DNA of 49,254 nucleotides from Gonium pectorale (lineage: Eukaryota > Chlorophyta > Chlorophyceae > Chlamydomonadales > Volvocaceae). The notes beneath the pieces are model-generated. The model was not told the DNA's origin. It saw only the letters and a program-made list of their open reading frames with translations, and did not search any database. Positions 12,115-23,800 of this stretch are shown here, one piece after another. Each line of letters begins with the position of its first letter. The stretch's first letter is position 1. The stretch spans positions 706,692-755,945 of the forward strand of contig LSYV01000038.1 of assembly GCA_001584585.1 (NCBI GenBank). Reading direction: 5' to 3'. The position numbers and the translations under genes are program-made.

Positions 12115-12225
12115 CATGCCTTGAATTGTACCCGCCCGCCCTACCGGAAACATCGCGCCTTCGGGTGTGAATGACCGTAGAGGCGGGCTCCCTCTTTCTC
12201 TGCAGATTTCTCTTTTTTCGAGGGC
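12115..12225 (-). repeat. Dispersed repeat family 2, copy 1
   Basis: Read on the minus strand it runs from an A-rich start through CCTCTACGGTCATTCACACC to AAGGCATG. This resembles 17025-17115 on the plus strand (CCTCTACGGACATACACACC) and the start of 18205-18245. Confidence 0.6.
12188..12220. repeat. 33-bp direct repeat, copy 1 (copy 2 at 12425-12457)
   Basis: Both copies read CTCCCTCTTTCTCTGCAGAT followed by TTCTCTTTTTTCG, identical over 33 bp. A weaker relative occurs near 11450-11475. Confidence 0.95.
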
Positions 12226-12424
12226 AAGGCATGGAATGAGTTTTGCGTCTGTGATGCTGATTGCCATCGGGCGTGAATGATCAGCCACAACGGGGGGCGG
12301 AACTTTCCCACGGCGCCGGACCTTGTGGTGGGAACCGCGCCTAATTTGAAGCAGGCGGATTCTGGCGGCGACTCTTCCTTCTCCGGCACGCATGCGCCGA
12401 ATCGCCGTTTGGGTGGGCCATCAT

Positions 12425-12457
12425 CTCCCTCTTTCTCTGCAGATTTCTCTTTTTTCG
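12425..12457. repeat. 33-bp direct repeat, copy 2
   Basis: Identical to 12188-12220, 237 bp downstream. Confidence 0.95.
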
Positions 12458-12572
12458 CTACAGCACTCTTCGCGCGCCAAAACCCGAGCGCCGAAGCCCG
12501 TTGACCAATCCACTCGTGCGTGTACAAGCCTCGGGGCTGGCGGGCGCCATGCATGCCCACAACGGCGGCGGC

Positions 12573-12609
12573 GGCAGCACCCTCGGCATCGGACGCCGAT
12601 GGTGCTGCC
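12573..12609. repeat. Hairpin, 9-bp perfect outer stem
   Basis: GGCAGCACC pairs with GGTGCTGCC, with CGGC/GCCG able to pair inside. Confidence 0.6.
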
Positions 12610-12970
12610 GGAATGAACGCGCGCCGAGCGGGGTGGTGCGTGGTGTGTCTGTCCTGGCGACCCAGCCTGCATGGCAATGCTTCTGTCGTACCTGGGAGGG
12701 GACCAGAGCGGCGCCGCATGCTCGTGTTACGCACGCTGGACGTGTACGGTCAGGCATGTACGACAGCTTGCTGGCCCTCAACTGCACGCCCCCCAAGCCA
12801 CGCTCGTGCGCTCTCGTCGCGTCGTCTGTGGCTGGCTTGTGGACATAGCCTCGGCCTTGGCTGCCGGTAGTCGTGGCGAGTACGTGAGGCGATGGGATGC
12901 GCGGCCACCCGCCCAAAGATCGGCAGAGTACGGAATGTGTGCGTCGTTTAGTTATGCATGCTGGTGCGTA

Positions 12971-13190
12971 TCCCTCGGCGCGACCACTCTGCGCTGGTGC
13001 GGTGCATGTCTTGAGGAGACCTTCGGATAGGGCCACCGTGGAAGCTGTAAAGCGGGTCATAAGTATTGTGGTGTTCGAATGTTCGAACAACACCACACTC
13101 ATGACCCGCTTTACAACTTCCACGGTGGCCCTGTCCGAGGGCCTCCTCAAGACATGCACCGCACCAGCGCAGAGTGGTCGCGCCAAGGGA
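12971..13190. mobile_element. 220-bp near-perfect palindrome (fold-back/MITE-like element)
   Basis: The two arms of about 108 bp are inverted copies with roughly ten mismatches or indels. They run from TCCCTCGGCGCGACC on the left to GGTCGCGCCAAGGGA on the right, centred on TTCGAATGTTCGAA (13074-13087). Similarity stops abruptly at both ends. No target-site duplication is obvious at the ends. It has no coding capacity of its own. Confidence 0.75.
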
Positions 13191-13782
13191 GGAACCTGGC
13201 CCCCCCCTCGCCTTGTGACAAAACGGCCAACGAACCGCTGCATGCGATGCACATCTTACACCGGGGCCACTAGCGCACGTCATACTCCGCTCCAACAAAC
13301 CCTGAACCCTCAAAATGCGCTCAGCTTCACTCAGACCCCATGAAAAGCCGCAACGGGGTACAGTGCCGAGCATGAACCCGAACCACAGCCGTCGGGTCAG
13401 CTCGTTCGCCAGCACGTCCCATGCAAACGCGCGCGCGACCCCATTCCTGCAGCCGTCAGGCCTGCCAATCCATCGTGCCCGTGCGCGACAACACAGCCGC
13501 ATGGACAGATGCTGAGATGGGCCACCCGGGCTGCCTTAAGCGCAGCGTGAGGGCCGGCACAAGCTGCCAACGCAGCTCGGGGCGGCAACGTTTTCCTTCG
13601 CCACGTCCTGAAACTCATGCCCATGTTGATGCACGGACCAGTTCGCCATCCCTGGGCAGCGGCGCTTGGGGCATGCCCTGGCCAAGCCCTAAAACGCTAC
13701 CGCTGCTATCCAGCTAACGCCAGCGCCAGAGTGAGTCCGCAAGCCTAGCTGCTGGACACCGAACGCGCCAAGGCGACTCCGC

Positions 13783-14988
<1,206 letters not shown>

Positions 14989-15194
14989 TTTCTCTAATGT
15001 GTTCCCGGTGTCAGGACACGAGGCGATGCGGTGGCTCGGCAAGGCGCAGACACGGCCAAACATGCCGTACATTTTACAAATGCTCGGCACACAGGGCTCG
15101 CAGACAGCTGCTGCTGGAACCTTTTTCATTCCAATAGCGTAGCCGCGGCCTCCGTCGCGGTGCTTCGTCTTCCGCCCCGCCTCTACCTCATGGC

Positions 15195-16364
15195 ATGCCT
15201 GACCGCATGTCAACACGTTCTCCGGCCCACCCAGAGGGCCCGAGCGACGCGCCGGGAATCCGGGGTCGCTCCCTTCGCGCCCGCCCCCGCGATTGGCTTC
15301 TCGCCCGCGCCTTCTCTTTTCCCGGGGGCTATGGCGCCGCAGGCTGTCGCCCTCGCGCCGTTGGTGAGGCAGCTAGATGGTTGCCCCGCGGCCCGCTCGG
15401 CCCGCTCACCCCTTCCCTTCCCCCAGTACGACCCTTACACCCTTACCACTTGACGCCCCCCACGGGTGGGCTACATCTGCTGCTCCCCGGGGTTGCGCCC
15501 CGCCGGAGCCTGCCCGCGCTGTCGACCTACCAGCCCATCGCGGTGAGGGCTGCTCGGGGACCGCATCTCCCTCGGTGACCGCCTTTGCTGACTCCGCCCG
15601 TCTTGCAGGTTAACACCCCGAGCGTGTTCGCGGAACTCCTCCTCTCCCGTGTGGGCCCCCGCCCGGCGCCGGCGTCGCCTGTCCCCCACTCTGGCTTGCT
15701 GCACTCTGCAGGTGCCACCAAGGCCTTGCACGTGATGTCCTTCGGGCTAGCCGAGGACACCGCCTCGCGGCAGGTGTCTGCCGCCGCCGAGCTGGCGGAC
15801 TGGCTGGCCGGCGGGCACGGCAGCAGGACGCTGGCCGACTGCACGTCCGACGACGTCCTCGTCTACATGGCCGGCTGGTACACCACCATGCACCGCGGCC
15901 GCAAGGCCGCCGACGGCAGCCTGAGCCCCAAGGGGGTCGAGGGCCGCCTCTCCCTGCTGAGCGGCTTCTTCGTTCGTGCGGGACGGCACGGGCGGTACAA
16001 TCCGGCTACCGGCAGCGGCAACCGGTGTGAGACCGTCCGGGTGATGGACTACAAGCGGGGCTATGCGCGCCTGGCGATGGAGGGCGGCTACGTGGAGCAC
16101 CCGGCGGTGCCCCTGTTGGCCGACAAGTACCGACAACTGCTCCACCACCTGTGGGCCTGCGTGCGCGACGTTTCCTCCTCGGCGGCGGCCAAACATGCCG
16201 TGCCCAATTGGAATTGGAAGTTGTTTTGTATTCACCATGGACGAAGGCGTAGAGAAACCGCGGCAATCCGGCAGAAAGAGAAACCCAATCCAACCCAACC
16301 CAGGTGGTGTTCAAAAAACACCGGACCCGCAATTTCAGGCCTAGGGACGGCCACCCTGTTTTGA
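15195..16364 (+). CDS. N-terminal part of a tyrosine recombinase (DIRS/Crypton-like), truncated
   Basis: A three-exon model keeps frame: 15195-15363, 15427-15542 and 15609-16364. The recognisable part is in exon 3, about 15740-16190: ELADWLAGG, DVLVYMAGWYTTMHRGRKA, LSLLSGFF, GRYNPATGSGN, DYKRGYARLAMEGGYVEHPA and VPLLADKYRQLL. From memory this layout resembles the core-binding domain of tyrosine recombinases in algal DIRS-type elements. The catalytic R...HxxR...Y domain is absent. From about 16200 base composition shifts to AT-richer sequence and similarity ends, so the element is probably interrupted or decayed. Exons 1 and 2 are inferred only from splice signals and phase. It could also be a host gene derived from such an element. 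Confidence 0.55.
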
Positions 16365-16381
16365 GGACAGGGCACCTCTCC

Positions 16382-16500
16382 GGTTGTGTCGCCCCTGGGC
16401 GCGAGTGCTCCGCTCGAAGCCCAGAGCCGTCTCCCAAGGGTTATGCCCACCCCTTGGCGCGAGTGCTCCGCGTGAAGCCCAGAGCCCCTCAGCCCACCGC
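16382..16500. repeat. Imperfect tandem duplication, about 60 bp
   Basis: GGGCGCGAGTGCTCCGC and TGGCGCGAGTGCTCCGC, each followed by GAAGCCCAGAGCC, occur in two adjacent units. Confidence 0.8.
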
Positions 16501-16503
16501 CCC

Positions 16504-16666
16504 TCAGCCCTCGTCATCGCCCTCGCTGTCGTCGTCATCGTAGCCCTCGTCATCGCAGTTGTGGTCATCGTAGCCGTCGTCGGCATCGTAGCAGAGCAGC
16601 TGTGTGGGTGCGCAGCTGGGGACAATGGCCTCATATCCTCCTCCCTTGCGAGCCGCAAAAAAGCCC
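16504..16666 (-). CDS. Possible terminal exon coding an acidic tail
   Basis: After a good acceptor (ttactgcag) the minus strand reads GFFAARKGGGYEAIVPSCAP, then TQLLCYDADDGYDD, then a run of Asp, Glu, Gly and Tyr ending in DDDDSEGDDEG and TGA. The opposite strand reads as an unlikely Val/Ile repeat, which favours the minus strand. No upstream exon was found, and a gap begins at 17303. Family not recognised; it may be a transposon or gene remnant. Confidence 0.35.
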
Positions 16667-17024
16667 CTGCAGTAACCCAGCATGTTTGTGACCTGTCTGG
16701 GCTCTTTCAGCCTCTTCGTGCCTAGCCTTCGTAAGAATGCCCATAGTGTTATTTTATATATGCTTGATCATAGCAGGGCTTGGGGTATGGGGTTCGGTGT
16801 GTCTGTGCGGGAGCATGCAAACCCCGCATGCACACCCGGCATAAAGTCCATGGCAGGCAGTGGTGTGATTTGGGTGCAGGGGCTGGTCAGCGGGTGTCCG
16901 GAGCTGCACGCCACAGCCCGCACGGGCATCTCAATCAGGCGGACGCTGAGGCGGACGCTGGGGCGGACCCAACGCCTTGCATGCTTGGTATTCACACGGA
17001 ATCCCGCAGGATGCACCTTAAAAA

Positions 17025-17115
17025 ACGAGAACCAGAAACGGGGAAGGCAGCCTCTACGGACATACACACCCGAGGGTGTGATGCTTCCAGCAGGGCGCCG
17101 AGTACAGGGCATGGC
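17025..17115 (+). repeat. Dispersed repeat family 2, copy 2
   Basis: Begins AGAACCAGAAACGGGGAAGG and continues through CCTCTACGGACATACACACC to GGGCATGG. Similar to minus-strand 12225-12115 and, over its first 35 bp, to 18205-18245. Confidence 0.6.
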
Positions 17116-17180
17116 GGGCGAGGTATACGAGCAGACGCCCCCCCCCCCGCACCTTGCCTAGCTACGCCGATGAAAATCCC

Positions 17181-17206
17181 ACAGGCGACCATCACAGGTC
17201 GCCTGT
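17181..17206. repeat. Perfect 10-bp hairpin
   Basis: ACAGGCGACC, loop ATCACA, GGTCGCCTGT. Function unknown; possibly a transposon end. Confidence 0.7.
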
Positions 17207-17302
17207 GATGTGGATGCCAAGATTCTCCACCCAACACGTCACACGTCGGCATGCAGCCATCCAGGAAGCCCCATTCCCCGACCCTCTTTGAGGTTCGGGG
17301 GT

Positions 17303-17548
17303 NNNNNNNNNNNNNNNNNNNNNNNNNNNNNNNNNNNNNNNNNNNNNNNNNNNNNNNNNNNNNNNNNNNNNNNNNNNNNNNNNNNNNNNNNNNNNNNNNN
17401 NNNNNNNNNNNNNNNNNNNNNNNNNNNNNNNNNNNNNNNNNNNNNNNNNNNNNNNNNNNNNNNNNNNNNNNNNNNNNNNNNNNNNNNNNNNNNNNNNNNN
17501 NNNNNNNNNNNNNNNNNNNNNNNNNNNNNNNNNNNNNNNNNNNNNNNN
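17303..17548. other. Assembly gap (N run, 246 bases)
   Basis: Unsequenced. Confidence 1.
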
Positions 17549-17635
17549 GGGTCTCCCTGCTTGCCATCAGCACCCCTTTACACAAAATGCTACCAGCATT
17601 GTCACGTCCTTGCGCGCGTATGACGGCCGCCCTTC

Positions 17636-17806
17636 TTAGCAGCCCTCGTCCCTGAGCGCAGTGAGCGCGGCAACGTACGCCCGCCACCACCTCGCAGGCA
17701 GCAGGGCCGCCGCCTCACGGTCCCCCAGGATCGAGCCGCTGTCCGTCCCTGCCACGGACTTCGCCGCATCCAGCGCCGCCGCACCGAGCTCCCGCAGCCC
17801 CTGCAT
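17636..17806 (-). CDS. Unassigned coding fragment, 56 residues
   Basis: Open frame from ATG at 17806 to TAA at 17636, starting MQGLRELGAAALDAAKSV and ending LLPARWWRAYVAALTALRDE followed by GC. It is Ala/Leu-rich, could form helices, and has a codon pattern like real exons of this genome. The frame stays open upstream to about 17870, so it may be the last exon of a longer gene. Not recognised; it lies among transposon remnants. Confidence 0.3.
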   Translation of the reverse strand: MQGLRELGAAALDAAKSVAGTDSGSILGDREAAALLPARWWRAYVAALTALRDEGC

Positions 17807-18398
17807 CCGCGCCCGTGCCCTGCCATGCTCCCCGTTCCTATCCCCAGCAACGCTACCTTCCCCGCAATGAGTTGAACCAATCTAGGCGAGCAAGAGCATG
17901 TCCCTCGCTGTGCAAATAGGCCATCTAGTGCAGCAACACCAACATCAAAAAAAATCAAGAGCAGCTGGTAATGCTGGCCTTCCCCGCCCCCCAATGCCGC
18001 TTCGCGGCAGGGGCTCCGCCCCAAACGTGCCCACCCAAAGGGCGTCCCCGCCCCGGCGACTCCCCGGACGGCCCCCCTGCATGACACGCCGCTACTCGAC
18101 AGCCTGCGTCCCGCCCGCAAACCGCACACCGCAACGGCCCGCGACGGGCACCTGCCTTTGCGTTGACCAACAGGTAGGAAGCTCGCGCTCGCTCGCACGC
18201 TTGTATGCAACAAATGGGGAAACAGAAACAGGGAAGGCAACCTCCACGGAGCGCAGTCCGCCCATCCCGCGTTCCTGCTCTGCGCCGCAATGTGTCAAGA
18301 CGCAGACCGCGACGAACGTTACGGGCACTGACCAACCGTGCAAACGACCATTCCCGGGGTATGCCGTACAGGTCAGCGACTCTGCACATATAAAACGG

Positions 18399-18569
18399 TA
18401 GGCGACCCGCGAGGGAGAGTCCATGGCGAAAGGGCACAGCAGGCTACGGCAGTACGAGATGGCCCGGTACGCCCACGCCAAGCAGCCCGCCTTTACAGCA
18501 GAGCAACCCACGACCAAGCGCTCCATCAACTGGAACTTGCAACTACACCATTGTTGTCATTACCGGTAG
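18399..18569 (+). CDS. Unassigned short coding fragment
   Basis: After an acceptor-like tag at 18396-18398 the frame reads ATREGESMAKGHSRLRQYEM, then ARYAHAKQPAFTAEQPTTKR and SINWN, ending at TAG. An ATG at 18423 would give 48 residues. The mixed, non-repetitive composition suggests real coding ancestry. No family recognised. Confidence 0.25.
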
Positions 18570-20892
18570 ACGGAGCATGCGAGCGGGGCCCCCGCAACCG
18601 CCGACCGGCCGACCGGATACAGTCCGCGGGGTCCCGTCGTCGCGAGCACGTACGGCGCCCAAGCGCCTGCGTTGTAAGGCGTACGACAACCAATGTACGA
18701 CAGCACAATAGCCCCATACACGCTGGGGCTTTGACGACCGCCGGCGAGCGCGCTCCGCCGGGAACCGTATGCGGAATCGTGCGCTTGCCCCAGCCTTGTG
18801 CGCTCCACACCAGCTAGGAGCAACGGAGCACGCTAAAGCCTGAACAGACCGCCAAGTCCAGGGTCTCTTAAACTCTGGCAGGTTTGAACCTGGCATCAAA
18901 ACCACCCAACTGCGAGCATGCTCTTGATACCCAGAATGCCGGGCATATGATGACAGCATGCCGTACTTTGATGAAAGTGTACGATACATATACAATAACA
19001 GAATCACTTGACGGATCGAGCAGCTGCACCTGGACCTCCTCCCTGGGCAGCCCCGCTCCTTATTTGCCCCTCGCCTCGCCCGTTGCCTGCCCGCCCGCCG
19101 GGCCGCAACACACTTCACCCGGCGATCGTCCGGGCCCAGGAAGCCGCGCCGCCCTGGCCCCTTCTGTTCCAGGAAACCTTTACAAGCACGTACGAACACG
19201 TCCTGGGGGGGGGCCTCGCGTCATGTCACTCCGCCACCAGGAGGACAAGCGCGTGTGCAGACAGTCCGGCCGCCGGTGGGATGCACCTCCCCTGTACGGC
19301 AGCATCCGGCGCGTCGTACACGCACAAGCACGGTAAACGGTGTACGGCGCACCGAAACAACCGACGCATGGTTCCAACTCCCCAGCACCACGTGCTCAGA
19401 CGATTGCCCGCTCGTGCTTTGCTCCCGGCGCGAGAGGCCCGAGGGGGGGGGACAGGGGCCCGCGGCCCCGCCAGCCGCGCCCCATCCCAACTCCTCAGCA
19501 CAGCAGCCCCCTACAATCCACGCCATGTCATCAAGAGTCCCACCTCCCTCCTCGACTGAAACCCCCGGCTTCTCTGCTTCCCATGCGCAGTTGTGCATGG
19601 GAGGCGTACGGTACGCTGTCTCGGCCCCCCAGACGACCAACATGCCGCGAGTCTCCTCAAGTCATCCGCGATATCAGACACCCCAAAGTGGCGCTGGCGA
19701 TGGTGGCATATGCCCTTCCCAACAACCAACCGAACCGTTAAACCAACCGAACCACCCGCCCAACCACCCGCCACCCACGGGATCAATACATCACCGCCTC
19801 GACTGCGGCAGCAACGAACTCCGCACACCCAATGCGGCTGTGTCCCCCTCGCCGCGCCCGTCGGGCTCCCACAGCTCTTGCGCCGGAATACGCATCGTGC
19901 ACGCACGCACAGCCAACGAGCAAAGGACACGCACGCACAGCGAGCGAGCAAAGGACGTGCGTACGGCAGGGGAAGCAACCGTACGGCACTCACTTCAACC
20001 ACCACCCTGTTTTTCATGCCGCTTTATGCCCCCCTCGGCAGTTCTTGCAGTAGTCCGGCGGCAGTGTGTTGAAAGGATGCGGCAGTTGGGAGACGAGCGT
20101 GTGGGTCTGTGGGTCTGTGGAGACCCCGTTCCGCATCCTCGGGCTCAGCCGACGGAATGACATGCGCCGGGAATGGGGGAAAATGGAGCAATGTGGAAGC
20201 ACGTGTTCTAGGACTCCGTCGCCCGCGCGGCGTGCGCCAGGCGCTGCTCTGCGTCGGCGGCGTGCACGGTTCACGTCGTCGGCTCCCACCAGGGACGGAA
20301 CGACCAAACCCCAAAAGCGGCCACCAGCAATCCCGCGCATGCGTATCACCCGGAGGATGGGCGCTCAATAAATCACCATGATCGATTCATCGTCATCAGT
20401 GCCGGCCCTAGCTGCAACAACTGCTCGCCACCACCTCCACCATCACCCCCACCACCTCCACCATCACCACCTCCAGCTCCACCATCGACGCCACCACCTC
20501 CACCATCACCGCCACCACCTCCGGCTCCCAGCTGCTGACAGCCGCGGGCTCCCAGCTGCAACCGTTGTATGCCCCCATGCCATGGCAACCCCTCCACCCC
20601 AATCCCCACTCCGCAGATCCATCTCCAGCTCCGCGACCCCCAGCCGCACCGTACCGGTTCGCGCTCTCACGGGGGGTGAGGACGGCGCGTCTCGCCAGCC
20701 ACAGAACCGCAGGGTTGAGATGTGCGGTGCGGTACGGCATCCGGGGGCCCCGGCGCACACCCAGGGCGCCCCTCAGGCCTCCAGCTCCACAGTTCTGCAC
20801 TCCACAGCTCCGCGCCGTGGTCGGGGACGGTGCGCCTCCCCAGCCACAGAGCTCGAAGGGCGGTGCGGCCGCCCCGAGGACGGCGCCCCTCC
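18570..20892. other. Intergenic region downstream of gene C
   Basis: No supported gene. Contains many Pro/Ser/Thr-rich chance frames, (CCAACCR)n-like runs near 19735-19775 and the CACCAT minisatellite at 20428-20523, then the 3' flank of gene C. Confidence 0.5.
20428..20523. repeat. CACCAC/CACCATC minisatellite
   Basis: Repeats of CCACCACCTCCACCATCA and shorter variants. Confidence 0.95.
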
Positions 20893-23800
20893 TCAGGCCT
20901 CCAGCTCCAGCATCACGCTGCCCAGCTGGCGCGCGAGCTCGCCCTCCGACACACACGACGACGAGGCGCTGCGAGACGGCCCGCCCCGCCCTCCCGGCCC
21001 CCGCCCCCTGCCGTCTCCGCCGCCGTCGCCACCGTCGCCGCCGCCGCCGTGCGCCGCGTAGGGCAGCCGGAAGGGCAGCACGCCCGCGAACGGCAGCAGA
21101 CCGTTGCCGTGCAGACGGCTATCGCTCGCCTCCTCCCGTATCTCGTGGTCGTAGTCGCCCGTCGCGCTCTCCTTGCGCATGACCGCAAGGCCGCGCGGCG
21201 GCGGCCGCAGCGACGGCGACGGGCCGCGCGGCTGGCCCCGACCGGATCCAGGCGAGGCCTCTACCCGCGCGTCCGTGGCGCGCAGGGATCCACTGGGCGG
21301 GAATGACGCATCCGTGGCGCTCGGGTGTGTGGTGGCGGAGGGCAGGGCGCCGGTGGCAGCGCTGCCGCTGCTGGCGAAGAAACCACCACCGCCGGCGCCG
21401 CCGGCGCCACTACCGCTGATCTCCGACACGGCGCTCAGGAGGACCGGAGGGCCGCCGCCGCCGTGCCGCGGCGAGGTCGCCGCCGGCACCGGCGTCGCCG
21501 GCGCCGCAGCGGCGCCGCCTCTGGGCCGGGCCTCCGGCGCTTCGTCGCCGCTGACGGGGGCCCTAGCGCCGCTGCCGGCGCGGGCCGCATCCTGACCCCG
21601 CTGGCGGGCTGCCGCCAGCAGCTGCGAGCGAGCGCACGAGCCGCGTCGGTCAAAGGGGGGCAGCAGGAACGGCACGGGGGGCGTCAGCTGTGTGGTCCTA
21701 ACTACAGCACAGTACCGGTACTACCGTCACCCGCACCCCAACGATACGCACGATGCCACGACGACCGATGCCACACACACTCCGGCGCCACTCCGACGCC
21801 ATCACTTTCGCGCTTACGCTCGTCGTATGCGTGTTCCTTTTCAACACACTCCGGCGGTGCGGGTGTCGGCCTGCCGTGCCGTACCCTGCCGTACCGTACC
21901 GTACATGGCCAGGGAGCCGCACCGGCCAGAGTGGGGTCCGCAGGATGTGTGCGGATGCGGATGCCGGAAGGGAAGTTCCGCAGCCTGCCTGCCTGCCTGC
22001 CCGGCGCAACGCGACGCGACACGACACGGCGCAACGGACGCGCGGCGCGCACCGTCATCACATACCCGCCCGTCCGCCGGCAGACTGGATGTGGGCGTAC
22101 AGATGTGGGCGTACGGATGTGGGCGTACGGATGTGGGCGTTCGCACCCGGAGGCTTTCGCGCGCGCTGGACCGCTCACCATACGCTGGCAAGGGTCGGAA
22201 CGCACCTGCCCCCCCCCGTTTCCTCCCCTCCAGCGCCCGGCCTCCCATGCCCCACTGCTCCGCGGCGGGGGCACCTCGCCTTCCCAGCCTTCCCGCCCCG
22301 TCCCCTCCCTTGCGGCTGGCCTCCCTGGCGGTTGGCAGTCACCGGTTAGCTCCTTTGTGGACGGCCCACGTATGCGCACCCGACGAGGCCGCCTTTCTTG
22401 CTCACCTCACGATGCACCAGGAACAGCTCCTTGACCGCCTCCGCCGCCGCGGGCCGACGCAGCGGGTCGGCCTCCCAGCACTGCCGGATGAGGCGGCGCA
22501 GCTGCGGCGGGCAGCGCCGGTCGGGCAGGTGGTCAAGCGGCAGCCGCTCGCCCAGGGACGCCACCTTGTACGCCACGGCGGCAACGGTGTGGTCCTGGGG
22601 AGGGGAGGAGGGGAGGGGAGGGCGGGAGGGGGGACGGGACAGGAGGCGTGGGCGGTGTGGGAGGCGTAGGAGGGGTGGGTGAGGAGGGGTTATTCAGTCC
22701 GGGGGAGGAGGGGGGGACGCGACTAAGGGTGCGTTGTGGCATTGCCGTTTGTCCGAGAAGGGTACGCGGCTGACGTACCCCGTCGTCCGAGTATGCCAGG
22801 CAAACGTCAATGTGCAATGCAATACTCTGGAGGCGTCAATCCAAGCTGCGCTCAGTCTCATGGGGTACCTACTGGTTTCGAAGTGAGCCCCAGGGGCTGC
22901 CTCCGTGCTCCAACACCGCGCAACGCCAGCGGGCCAGCCACCGCCGCCGCAGCAGCGCCGCCCGCTGCAAACGTGTCGCCGAGTCGCCGTACGGCCGTAC
23001 AACCGTACAGCGCTGGGAGGGACCAGCAGGCCGAAGGCCAGCCCCGGCAGCATCCGCCCATCAGCCCCGCCGCCCGAGTGATCCCCGGGCGGGCACTCGG
23101 CGGGGCGGCAGGCAACGCGCCTCAGTCCGCCTCGGGACCCATTCCTGCCCCTGGCCGCAACCCGTATCGAGCCTTGCCCCCGGCCGCAACCCCAGGACCC
23201 AGGACACCACGACCGTCTGCCGGGTCTGCGCCTCCCGCACATACCCTCCCGTACCTTCCACGGCGGCTGCCCCTCTTGGCAGTTGGCAGTTGGCACGCAC
23301 CCTCGCACCCCCGCCACGCCGCACCCTTACACACGCCCCTCCCCTCCCCACCGCCCCAGCCCCAACCCCCCACCCACCTTCCACGGCTGCTGGCCCGTCA
23401 GCATCGCCCACAGCAGCACGCCCAACGCGTACATGTCCTGGGGATTTGGGGAGGGAGGGGGCGAACAGGAGGGAGGAGGGGCAGCGGGAGGAGCTTACCG
23501 TGCGAGGTAGGCCACACGCAGGAGCTCTGCCTCCGAGCCGCGTTGACGGCACGTGACACGTGGTGCCCGGGAGCCGCGCTTTCCCCGATCAGCCACTGAC
23601 CGCCTACCGCCATCTGACACCAAACGGCATTTGGATCCCGGCTGCTGGGCGTACGGCAGCGCGCCGGCCAGCAGCTGGCGTCGCCGGACGCGCAGCTGGG
23701 CCACAGGAACACGCGCGCGCGACTCATGCCGTGTTACAGCCGTGCACATCAAACTCACCGCGTGGTGTGTGACTACGTAGTTGTTGATGTCGTAGCATTC

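Larger units (their letters stand above)
10787..13782. other. Repeat-rich stretch where a gene B kinase exon would be expected
   Basis: No kinase N-lobe, HRD, DFG or APE exon was found on the plus strand. The stretch holds a duplicated 28-bp block with CTGCGACGACGACCCCTGTG (near 11558 and 11612), a 33-bp direct repeat (12188 and 12425), a hairpin (12573-12609) and a 220-bp palindrome (12971-13190). Open frames here follow the repeats and do not look like genes. Confidence 0.6.

Noticed and set aside
12948..13502. Frames crossing the 220-bp palindrome
   Set aside because: Both strands give nearly the same peptide because of the inverted repeat; not evidence of coding.
18867..18905. tRNA-like B box (GGTTCAAACC on the minus strand)
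   Set aside because: No cloverleaf: no acceptor or anticodon stem could be drawn at proper spacing, and the A-box-like match is too close.
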